NCBI RefSeq assembly: GCF_039537705.1 | Contig: NZ_BAABBA010000011.1 | Location: forward strand, 85,385-149,384 | Length of the DNA stretch: 64,000 bases | Direction: 5' to 3' | Source: Georgenia daeguensis | GTDB lineage: Bacteria; Actinomycetota; Actinomycetes; Actinomycetales; Actinomycetaceae | Shown: piece by piece, positions 1-6,277 of the stretch | Layout of the letters: every line of letters begins with the position of its first letter | Numbering within the stretch: the first letter of the stretch is position 1 | Position numbers and translations under genes: made by a program | The notes under the pieces: generated by a model | The model's database searches: none | The model's input: the letters and a program-made list of their open reading frames with translations, nothing else | Told to the model about the DNA's origin: nothing

Positions 1-108
1 CTGGCGCGAGTCGCGCTGGGCTGGCCCGTGCGCGTCCCGCTGCACGGCGGCGAGCCACGCTCGCCTGGCTCCCGTAGACCTCACATCCGCGAAAAACACT
101 TGTCGTCC
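1..108. other. Left edge; non-coding or tail of an upstream gene
   Basis: This stretch lies before the tandem array. One plus-strand frame ends at a TAG at 75-77 and could be the last 24 codons of a gene outside the window, but its composition (arginine and alanine rich) proves nothing. Positions 81-105 hold an AT-richer element, TCACATCCGCG followed by five A residues and a TTGTCG, which recurs at 44070-44095. Confidence 0.3.
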
Positions 109-197
109 GGGGACGTGGCCCGGGGGGCGTGGCCCAGCCCCGGGGGCGTGGACCAGCCCCGGGGACGTGGCCCAGCCCCGGGGGCGTGGCCCGGAGA
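109..197. repeat. 19-bp GC-rich tandem repeat upstream of zwf-like gene
   Basis: CGTGG cores sit at 114, 128, 147, 166 and 185, so the last four copies repeat at exactly 19 bp. The unit is close to GGGGRCGTGGCCCAGCCCC. The array ends about 160 bp before the zwf-like start codon. There are no unique spacers, so it is not a CRISPR. A role as terminator, protein-binding array or neutral minisatellite cannot be told apart by eye. Confidence 0.8.
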
Positions 198-357
198 CGT
201 CGCCTGAGATGTCGCCCGGAGAAGTGGCCCCGAGACGTCGCCCGAGACGCTGCAGGACACCTCGCCGGAGATGGGAGCGTGAGGCTCGGGCGGCGTGGTC
301 ACGCGCCGTGGTGGATGATTCGGCCGAGGAACAGCGCCCGACGACGAGAGGCCGCCG

Positions 358-1773
358 ATGCCCGGGAAGTCCGCGGACGAGGAGATCCGGACGCTGCTGG
401 TGCTCGGTGCCAGCGGTGACCTGGCGGGGCGGTTGCTGCTGCCGGGTCTCGGGCGGCTGCTGGCCGGCGGACGTGCGCCCGGTCTGCGCCTGGTCGGTGC
501 CGGTATCGACGACTGGGGCCCGGAGCAGTGGGCCGCGCGATTGAGGGAGACGCTGTCGGTCGCGCCGAGCATCGAGGTGGCGCCGTGGGAGCACTTCGCA
601 CCGCGGGCCGACGACGAGCCGGGAGCCGACACGCTGCGCCGGCTTGAGCAGGAGTCCGTCTACCTCCATGCGGACGTCGCCCGGGCCGAGGACCTGCGGC
701 GGGTGCTGGAGGCGTGCACCCCGCCGGTGGCGGTCTACTTCGCCCTCCCGCCCGCGGTGACGGAGCGGGCCTGCCTCGCCCTGGAGCAGATCGGCGTGCC
801 GGGCGGCACGCGGCTGGTGATGGAGAAACCGTTCGGGACGGACGCTGAGTCCGCCCGCCGCCTCAACGAGGTCGTGGCCCGGCTGGTGCCGGAGGAGCGG
901 GTCCACCGGGTGGATCACTTCCTCGGGAAGAGCACGGTGCTGAACATCCTGGGGCTCCGGTTCGCGAACCGGATCTTCGAGCCCGTCTGGAACGCCTCGC
1001 ACATCGCGCGCGTGGACATCGTCTACGACGAGAATCTCGGCCTGGAGGGACGCGCCCGCTACTACGACACCTCGGGCGCGCTCCGCGACATGATCGAGAG
1101 CCATCTGCTGCACGTGCTCGCGCTCGTGGCGATGGAGGCGCCCGCCACGCTGGGGGAGCGGGACGTGCGGGACCGCATCGCCGAGGTGCTCCGGGCGACG
1201 AGAGCGGGCGACCCGGAGGAGCACAGCCGGCGGGCACGCTACGGTGCCGGCCGCATCGGGTCGCGGGAGCTGCCGGCCTACACGGAGGAAGCCGGCGTCG
1301 ATCCGGGGCGGGGCACCGAGACGCTGGCGGAGGTGACGTTCTTCGTCGACAACTGGCGCTGGAACGGTGTGCCGTTCCGGCTCCGGTCGGGCAAGGGGAT
1401 CGGCGCCGCCCGGAAGGAGGCCGTCATCACCTTCCAGCACGTCCCGCACCTGCCCGCCGGACTCACCGGTCCCTCCCACCCCGCGCGGTTGCGCCTCGGC
1501 ATGGGGCCCGAGGCCCTGGACCTCGAGATCGACATCAACGGCTCGGGCGACCCGTGGGAGCTCGACCGGGTCTCCCTGTCGACGACCTTCGGTCAGGGGG
1601 AGCTCCCCGCCTACGGCGAGGTCCTGGCCGGGGTGCTGGAGTCCGACCCGCTGCTCTCCGTGCGCGGCGACGTCGCCGAGGAGTGCTGGCGCATCGTCAC
1701 CCCGGTCCTCGATGCGTGGCGGGACGGACGGGTGCCGCTGGAGGAGTATCCGGCCGGCTCCGACGGGCCCTGA
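358..1773 (+). CDS. zwf: Glucose-6-phosphate dehydrogenase, divergent
   Basis: Predicted to oxidise glucose 6-phosphate to 6-phosphogluconolactone with NAD(P)+, the first step of the oxidative pentose phosphate pathway. The 471-residue length is near the family norm of about 480-510. The N-terminal Rossmann motif GASGDLAGR is near residue 18, EKPFG near 160 and the active-site segment RVDHFLGKS near 183. The family usually reads DHYLGKE there, so Asp, His and Lys remain but Glu has become Ser. The later catalytic His is in a changed setting (IESHLLH, family usually QNHLLQ). The ATG at 358 follows a weak GAGAGG. No gnd, pgl or tal lies beside it, so this may be a second, specialised G6PDH rather than the housekeeping copy, or an F420-independent relative acting on another sugar phosphate. 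Confidence 0.85.
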   Translation: MPGKSADEEIRTLLVLGASGDLAGRLLLPGLGRLLAGGRAPGLRLVGAGIDDWGPEQWAARLRETLSVAPSIEVAPWEHFAPRADDEPGADTLRRLEQESVYLHADVARAEDLRRVLEACTPPVAVYFALPPAVTERACLALEQIGVPGGTRLVMEKPFGTDAESARRLNEVVARLVPEERVHRVDHFLGKSTVLNILGLRFANRIFEPVWNASHIARVDIVYDENLGLEGRARYYDTSGALRDMIESHLLHVLALVAMEAPATLGERDVRDRIAEVLRATRAGDPEEHSRRARYGAGRIGSRELPAYTEEAGVDPGRGTETLAEVTFFVDNWRWNGVPFRLRSGKGIGAARKEAVITFQHVPHLPAGLTGPSHPARLRLGMGPEALDLEIDINGSGDPWELDRVSLSTTFGQGELPAYGEVLAGVLESDPLLSVRGDVAEECWRIVTPVLDAWRDGRVPLEEYPAGSDGP

Positions 1774-1914
1774 CGCGGGCGTGCTCGAGCCCGTCCGGGG
1801 ACAGCCCGCCCCCCGAGCGACAGCCCGGTCCCGCCGAGCACGGTTCCGTCGCACGGCTCAGCCTCCGTGCATTCTGGGACCTTCGATCCCCTGCGCGGAC
1901 GCCCCCGGCCGAAC

Positions 1915-1920
1915 TACCTT
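1915..1920 (+). promoter_or_regulatory. -10 hexamer TACCTT for a leaderless gene
   Basis: TACCTT is followed by exactly six bases and then the GTG at 1927. The same hexamer serves as -10 of the two IclR-controlled promoters further right. The spacing would place the transcription start on the start codon. Confidence 0.4.
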
Positions 1921-1926
1921 CGCACG

Positions 1927-2187
1927 GTGGCATCCGAGCCGGTCCCCGCTGGCGAGCTGGCGCACTCCCTCACACCCGAGGAGTACGGCGAGCCGGTCAA
2001 GCATGCCGATCCTCCCGTGCCCGTGCTGGCGTGGATCCAGAATCGGGACGGACACCGCCTGGTCGACGGCGTCGCGACCGCCTGGACCCCGCGTGCGGTG
2101 GAGGTTCGGTACACGGACGAGCGTGGGCGCGTGGGCACGGTCTGGCTCTGGACCTCGGCCGTCTTCCGGCTGCCCGCCAGGCCCTGA
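1927..2187 (+). CDS. Small hypothetical protein (86 aa)
   Basis: The family is not recognised. The protein has an acidic N-terminus and a C-terminal part rich in Arg, Val and Trp that reads like a small beta-rich fold (DGVATAWTPRAVEVRYTDERG, ending GTVWLWTSAVFRLPARP). The frame is open from a GTG at 1867. The GTG at 1927 is preferred because a TACCTT hexamer lies six bases before it and no ribosome binding site precedes either start, which suggests a leaderless mRNA. It faces the minus-strand DUF6221 gene tail to tail. No function can be assigned. Confidence 0.55.
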   Translation: MASEPVPAGELAHSLTPEEYGEPVKHADPPVPVLAWIQNRDGHRLVDGVATAWTPRAVEVRYTDERGRVGTVWLWTSAVFRLPARP

Positions 2188-2226
2188 CTGACGAACCCCC
2201 CTCGTGCCGAGGACCGCACCGCCCCC

Positions 2227-2571
2227 CTACCGCCACTCCTCGCGGTAGTCGGGGTGGTCGGCGTAGACGGCGGCGAGCGCGCGGACGGTCGGGCACGGGA
2301 AGCCGGCGGTGGTGTCGGCGACGTTGCCGCAGGTGAGGCAGCCGTGAAAACCCCAGATGTCCGCGGCCCCCTGGTGCAGCTGGACGATGGCCCGTAGGGC
2401 ACGCAGTTCTGCGCGACGGCGGTCCGGCCGGTCCGCACGGGCGGTGCTGCCAACCGCGGCGTCGTTGGTGCCGGCCGCGCCGTCGGTGGTGCCGGTCGCG
2501 GTGACCACGGCCTCGTCGAGCGCGGCCTGCTCCTCCGCCAGGCGCAGGAGCAGGAAGTCCGTCACGTCCAT
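2227..2571 (-). CDS. DUF6221 family protein
   Basis: A 114-residue protein with the layout of the actinobacterial DUF6221 family: an N-terminal MDVTDFLLLRLAEEQ helix, a variable middle, a helical ELRALRAIVQLH segment and the C-terminal signature CPTVRALAAVYADHPDYREEW. Two cysteines (CLTCGN) precede that signature. Function is unknown for the whole family; members are often scattered near regulatory or mobile genes. The frame is open upstream, but the ATG at 2571 gives the canonical family N-terminus and the upstream codons look non-coding. It is transcribed away from the IclR-controlled island and shares the 320-bp gap 2572-2891 with it. Confidence 0.75.
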   Translation of the reverse strand: MDVTDFLLLRLAEEQAALDEAVVTATGTTDGAAGTNDAAVGSTARADRPDRRRAELRALRAIVQLHQGAADIWGFHGCLTCGNVADTTAGFPCPTVRALAAVYADHPDYREEWR

Positions 2572-2579
2572 GCGGCCAT

Positions 2580-2592
2580 GGTTCCAGGAACC
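2580..2592. promoter_or_regulatory. Perfect palindrome GGTTCC-A-GGAACC
   Basis: A 13-bp perfect inverted repeat begins nine bases upstream of the DUF6221 start codon. Its position fits an operator for that gene. No regulator can be matched to it. Confidence 0.35.
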
Positions 2593-2630
2593 TCGTGCAC
2601 GCGAGCCGACTGCGGCATCATCCGCCGGTT

Positions 2631-2645
2631 TTGCGCAGGACGGAA
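2631..2645. promoter_or_regulatory. Imperfect IclR-type operator
   Basis: TTGCG-CAGGA-CGGAA has one change from the TTGCG-N5-CGCAA consensus seen at three other places. It starts 31 bp upstream of the perfect site at 2662. The paired layout matches the 30-bp spacing of the two sites at 6034 and 6064. Confidence 0.45.
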
Positions 2646-2661
2646 AAACAATGCCTGGGGC

Positions 2662-2691
2662 TTGCGCGCCGCGCAATCGCTCACCTACCTT
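2662..2691 (+). promoter_or_regulatory. Operator-promoter: TTGCG-N5-CGCAA with -10 TACCTT
   Basis: TTGCG-CGCCG-CGCAA occupies 2662-2676. Its left half (TTGCGC) also serves as a -35 element, 18 bp before TACCTT at 2686-2691. The identical geometry recurs at 6064-6093. The divergent IclR repressor or activator (5283-6044) is the obvious ligand. Transcription would start near 2698 and give a leader of about 190 nt before the SDR gene. Confidence 0.7.
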
Positions 2692-2712
2692 CGTGCTCGC
2701 CCGGCAACACGG

Positions 2713-2729
2713 GGCCAAAGTCCGTTCCC
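2713..2729 (+). promoter_or_regulatory. Conserved leader element, copy 1
   Basis: CCAAAGTCCGTTCCC lies about 15-30 nt into the predicted leader RNA and recurs at 6116-6130. The two leaders also share CCCTGGC and CGGCCG blocks and the end GCTGATC-N3-CGACGAAGGAGTC, so the whole 5' region was duplicated. Its role is unknown. Confidence 0.5.
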
Positions 2730-2891
2730 TCTCCGACCAACCCATCCGTCGGCAACGACCACCACAGGCGGCGCGGCCGCAACGACGCGTAGCAACGGCC
2801 CAGGCGATGCAGCCCTGGCCAGCATGCACCGGCCGGCTCTCCCGCCACACCGCCCGTTCCTCAGAGCTGATCTTTCGACGAAGGAGTCCTG

Positions 2892-3689
2892 GTGAGTCAG
2901 ACGCTCACGAACCAGCACGACGCCGCGCAGCCCGCGGCGGCACCCGGCGGCACGACCCGCAAGCTGCCCCGCACCGCTCAGCGCGCCGTCGTCGTCGGTG
3001 CGTCCAGCGGGATGGGCGCGGCGATCGTCGCCCGCCTGGCGGACGCCGGCCACGCCGTCGCCGGCCTCGACCTCGCGAGCGCCACCTGGCCGCGGGACTC
3101 CCGCGCCGTCCACCGCGGCGCCGTCGACGTGACCGACGCCGACTCCGTGGAGGAGGCGATGGCCGAGGCGGCACGCGAGCTCGGAGGCCTGGAGATCGTC
3201 GTGAACTGCGCCGGCATCCTCGGTCCGGTCGAACCGACCCTCGAGACGACGCAGGCCACGTTCCAGCGGATCGTCGGCCTCAACCTCGGCGGTGCCTTCG
3301 CCGTCACCCGCGCCGCGCTCGCCCGGCTGGTGCCCGCCGGCTACGGCCGCATCGTGCACATCGCCTCCATCGCCGGCAAGGAGGGCAACCCGCAGATGGC
3401 CGCGTACTCCGCGTCGAAGGCGGGCGTGATCGGCATGGTGAAGGCGATCGGCAAGGAGTACGCAGCGAGCGGCGTCACCGTCAACGCGATCGCGCCCGCC
3501 TCGATCGAGACGCCGCTCATCGCCGGGATGACCGAGGAGCGCCAGGCAGTGCAGCGCTCGCTCATCCCGGTGGGGCGGTTCGGCACCGTGGCCGAGGTGG
3601 CCGCGCTCGTCGCCTACATCACCTCCCCGGACGCCTCTTTCACCACGGGGTTCGTCTACGACCTCTCGGGCGGACGGGCCGACTACTGA
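2892..3689 (+). CDS. SDR family oxidoreductase
   Basis: A 265-residue classical short-chain dehydrogenase. The glycine-rich cofactor motif GASSGMG is near residue 36, followed by NCAGI near 106 and the catalytic Ser-Tyr-Lys set (IASIAGKEG, then AAYSASKAG near 168). LDLA after beta-2 puts an acidic residue at the end of that strand, which favours NAD(H). It likely interconverts a hydroxyl and a ketone on the substrate of this island. The GTG at 2892 follows AAGGAG at 2881-2886, and the protein begins MSQT like the second transporter at 6278. It is the first gene after the IclR-type promoter and sits 53 bp before the MFS gene, presumably in one operon. Confidence 0.88.
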   Translation: MSQTLTNQHDAAQPAAAPGGTTRKLPRTAQRAVVVGASSGMGAAIVARLADAGHAVAGLDLASATWPRDSRAVHRGAVDVTDADSVEEAMAEAARELGGLEIVVNCAGILGPVEPTLETTQATFQRIVGLNLGGAFAVTRAALARLVPAGYGRIVHIASIAGKEGNPQMAAYSASKAGVIGMVKAIGKEYAASGVTVNAIAPASIETPLIAGMTEERQAVQRSLIPVGRFGTVAEVAALVAYITSPDASFTTGFVYDLSGGRADY

Positions 3690-3742
3690 CCCGTGGCCCC
3701 GGCCCGCTTCCCTTCTACCACTCCCAGAAAAAGGACCAGTCA

Positions 3743-5104
3743 ATGACGACGACCAGCGTCAGGCCCCCGGCCTCGGCGGCCGCCGGCACGGGCCGCACGA
3801 CGAACCAGGGCAAGCGTTCGTCCCTCGCCGGATTCTTCGGCGGCGCGCTCGAGTACTACGACATGTACATCTACGCGTCAGCCTCGGCCCTGGTGTTCAG
3901 CCAGGTGTTCTTCCCCGACGCCGGAGCCACCGGCCTGCTGCTCTCCCTGGGCTCCTACGGCGTGGCCTACCTGGCCCGCCCGCTGGGCGGCTTCCTCGCC
4001 GGGCACTTCGGCGACCGGCTCGGCCGGCGCAACGTCATGATCGCGACGCTGCTCGTCATGGGCATCGCCACGTTCCTGATCGGCTGCCTGCCCGCGTACG
4101 ACAGCGTCGGGATCCTCGCGCCGATCCTGCTGGTGGTGCTTCGCCTGCTCCAGGGCCTCTCCGTCGGCGGGGAGGCGGCCGGCTCCACCTCGCTGACCCT
4201 CGAGCACGCCCCCGAGGGCAGGCGCGGTCTCTACACCTCCTGGATGATCAACGGCATCTGGGTCGGGTACATCCTCGCCACGTTCGCCTTCCTCGGCGTC
4301 GCCGCCCTGCCCGACGAGCAGATGCTCTCGTGGGGCTGGCGCGTCCCGTTCTGGCTCAGCGCCGTCATCGTCGTCTTCGGCCTGATCCTGCGCCGGACGA
4401 TCGAGGACCCGGAGGTCTTCGTCGACACCAAGGAGAAGCACTTCGTCGACACCAAGGAGAAGCAGAAGGCCGCCCGCGTGCCCGTGGGCGAGCTGCTGCG
4501 GCACCAGCCGCTCGACGTCGTCCGCGTCATCTTCGCCGCCTTCCTCATCGTCATCAGCTCCGTCGTGCCGGTCTACGGGCTCACCTACGCCACCAACATC
4601 GTGGGCATCGAGGCGAGCACCATGCTGTGGACCGCCATCTTCGGGTACGCGACCGCGCTGGTGACGCAGCCGCTGTTCGCCAGGCTCAGCGACAGCATCG
4701 GCCGCAAGCCGGTGCTCATCGCCGGCAACCTCATCGGCGTGGCCGCCGTGTGGGAGTTCTTCTGGGCCGTCGGCGAAGCGGACGTCCCGATGATCTACCT
4801 GGGCATGTTCCTGTGCATCACGATCGCCTTCGGCGCCACGAACGCCGTCTACCCGGTGTTCTTCAGCGAGATGTTCAACGTCCGGTTCCGGGTCAGCGGC
4901 ATGGCCATCGGCCTCCAGCTCGGCATCGTGCTCACCGGCTTCTCGCCGTCGATCATCCAGGCGGTCTCCTCCGCGAACGACGACGCCTGGTGGCCCGCGG
5001 CGGCGCTGACCAGCGTGGCCTGCATCATCTCGGCGATCGCCGTCGCCACCGCGCGGGAGACCTACAAGGTGCCGCTCGACCAGCTCGGCGCACGCCACAT
5101 CTGA
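3743..5104 (+). CDS. MFS transporter, metabolite:H+ symporter (MHS) type
   Basis: A 453-residue membrane protein of about 12 helices. Early GGALEYYDMYIYASAS and the loop motif GHFGDRLGRRN are typical of the MHS subfamily (shikimate, alpha-ketoglutarate, proline/betaine and aromatic-acid symporters). WGWRVPFWLSA closes helix 6. The ATG at 3743 follows AAAAGGA. It likely imports the island's carboxylate substrate. The central cytoplasmic loop holds a perfect in-frame 24-bp tandem duplication (4417-4464) giving FVDTKEKH twice. That is highly charged and absent from the second MFS of this island. The exact substrate cannot be read from sequence. Confidence 0.88.
   Translation: MTTTSVRPPASAAAGTGRTTNQGKRSSLAGFFGGALEYYDMYIYASASALVFSQVFFPDAGATGLLLSLGSYGVAYLARPLGGFLAGHFGDRLGRRNVMIATLLVMGIATFLIGCLPAYDSVGILAPILLVVLRLLQGLSVGGEAAGSTSLTLEHAPEGRRGLYTSWMINGIWVGYILATFAFLGVAALPDEQMLSWGWRVPFWLSAVIVVFGLILRRTIEDPEVFVDTKEKHFVDTKEKQKAARVPVGELLRHQPLDVVRVIFAAFLIVISSVVPVYGLTYATNIVGIEASTMLWTAIFGYATALVTQPLFARLSDSIGRKPVLIAGNLIGVAAVWEFFWAVGEADVPMIYLGMFLCITIAFGATNAVYPVFFSEMFNVRFRVSGMAIGLQLGIVLTGFSPSIIQAVSSANDDAWWPAAALTSVACIISAIAVATARETYKVPLDQLGARHI
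4417..4464 (+). repeat. Perfect 24-bp tandem duplication inside the MFS gene
   Basis: Two identical adjacent 24-bp copies (4417-4440 and 4441-4464) add eight residues, FVDTKEKH, to the loop between helices 6 and 7. Identity at silent positions implies a recent slip event. Confidence 0.95.
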
Positions 5105-5160
5105 GATCGGAGGGACCACGCCGCACCGGGTGCGGGCGTGGGGCGCCCCGGTCCTCGCGG

Positions 5161-5195
5161 ACGCCGGTCGGCCGACCTTCTCGGCCGGCCGGCGT
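5161..5195. terminator. Bidirectional hairpin between convergent genes
   Basis: A 15-bp stem with one G-T wobble and a CCTTC loop (ACGCCGGTCGGCCGA pairs with 5181-5195). It lies in the 178-bp gap between the MFS stop at 5104 and the iclR-type stop at 5283. There is no clear U-tract. Confidence 0.6.
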
Positions 5196-5282
5196 CCCCG
5201 CGCCCATGCGTGCGGGGGCGGCGCGACGGACCGGCAGAGACTGATCGCCGGGACGACGCGCGGTCAGAGAAGCGACGGGCGG

Positions 5283-6044
5283 TCAGAGCAGCAGCGCCTC
5301 GGCGGTCTCGTCGGCGGTGCGCAGGAGCGCGCCGGCGAACTTCGGCAGATCCGCCTTCGTGAAGCGTGCGATGGGCATGGCGATGCTGAACGCGGCGCGC
5401 TCGCCGTCGATGGCGCCGATGGAGACGGCGAAAGCCGCGACGCCGGCCTCGCTCTCCTCGAAGTTCGTGGCCACCCGCTGGCGGCGGACCTTCTCCAGCT
5501 GCCGGTGCAGGTCCTCGAGGTCGACGTTCATGTCCGCGCCGCGGGCGCCGCGCATCGCCACCTGGTACCGCGCGTCGACGTCCTCGCGGGGAAGCGTGGC
5601 GAGCATGGCCTTGCCCGCGGACGTCTGGTGCGCCGGCAGGCGGACGCCGATGCGCAGGCCGAAGCGCAGCGGCTGCAGGTTGGCCTCCACGCCGTCGAGG
5701 TGGTGGATCTCCGTGCCGACGAGCGTGGCGACGTGGACCGTCTCCCCGACCCGCTCGAAGAGCCGCTCGAGATGCGGCCGCAGGCGCGCGCGCAGGGGCG
5801 GGATCTCACGGGCGGCACCGGGGCGGAGCAGCTCGGGGCCGGGCTCGTAGCGCTTGCGCTCGCCCTGGGTGGCGAAGCCGTCGCCGACGAGGGTGACGAG
5901 CAGCCGCTGGGCGGTCGAGGGGTTGACGTCGAGGGCCTTCGCGGCCTCGGTCACGCTGAGCGACCCCTTCTCTCCCAGCAGTTTCAGGAGCACGAGGGCG
6001 CGGTGGACCGACTCGACCCGATCAGGAGTTTCATTGCGTAACAC
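5283..6044 (-). CDS. IclR family transcriptional regulator
   Basis: A 253-residue protein with an N-terminal winged helix (residues about 8-65, LSVTEAAKALDVNPSTAQRLL) and an IclR effector domain (about 80-248, with RLPAHQTSAGKAMLA and the FEESEAGVAAFAVSI region). It lies between and against two transcription units that carry the same TTGCG-N5-CGCAA palindrome, so it is the likely controller of both. The start is a GTG at 6044 inside one such palindrome. No ribosome binding site precedes it, but TAGTCT (6056 down to 6051) lies exactly six bases upstream, as expected for a leaderless, autoregulated mRNA. IclR members may repress or activate; the sign cannot be read here. Confidence 0.9.
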   Translation of the reverse strand: MLRNETPDRVESVHRALVLLKLLGEKGSLSVTEAAKALDVNPSTAQRLLVTLVGDGFATQGERKRYEPGPELLRPGAAREIPPLRARLRPHLERLFERVGETVHVATLVGTEIHHLDGVEANLQPLRFGLRIGVRLPAHQTSAGKAMLATLPREDVDARYQVAMRGARGADMNVDLEDLHRQLEKVRRQRVATNFEESEAGVAAFAVSIGAIDGERAAFSIAMPIARFTKADLPKFAGALLRTADETAEALLL

Positions 6045-6048
6045 GCAA
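6034..6048. promoter_or_regulatory. IclR-type operator over the iclR start codon
   Basis: TTGCG-TAACA-CGCAA, a perfect match to the consensus, overlaps the GTG start and predicted +1 of the iclR-type gene. A protein bound here would block its own initiation. It is exactly 30 bp (about three turns) from the next site at 6064. Confidence 0.7.
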
Positions 6049-6063
6049 TAAGACTACCGGGTC

Positions 6064-6093
6064 TTGCGTGCGGCGCAAGAGCATGTCTACCTT
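6064..6093 (+). promoter_or_regulatory. Shared operator and divergent promoter
   Basis: TTGCG-TGCGG-CGCAA at 6064-6078 supplies TTGCGT as -35 on the plus strand, 18 bp before TACCTT at 6088-6093. It also supplies TTGCGC as -35 on the minus strand, 16 bp before TAGTCT of iclR. One bound dimer could therefore control both directions. Confidence 0.68.
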
Positions 6094-6112
6094 GGTGTCA
6101 CAGCAGAACGCG

Positions 6113-6130
6113 GGACCAAAGTCCGTTCCC
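6113..6130 (+). promoter_or_regulatory. Conserved leader element, copy 2
   Basis: GGACCAAAGTCCGTTCCC is the counterpart of 2713-2729. GGAC-CAAA-GTCC can form a small hairpin. It lies near +15 of the predicted transcript of the transporter operon. Confidence 0.5.
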
Positions 6131-6277
6131 GCTCCCGACGGCGTCTGCACTCAGCACCACGTAGTGCCGTAGGGCCTCGCAGAGCCGCCACCCCTGGCTC
6201 GTGCGCCGGCCGCAACGTCGCCCGTCCCTCCACCCCCAGTCCCGTCCCCCGCTGATCGTCCGACGAAGGAGTCACCG

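Noticed and set aside
1..204. Plus-strand frame open from base 1 to about 204 as a partial gene
   Set aside because: It runs through the 19-bp array and gives repetitive Pro/Gly/Arg sequence; no support beyond lack of stops.
3878..5119. Minus-strand open frame opposite the first MFS gene
   Set aside because: His/Asp/Gly-rich antisense of a membrane protein, with no ribosome binding site or domain.
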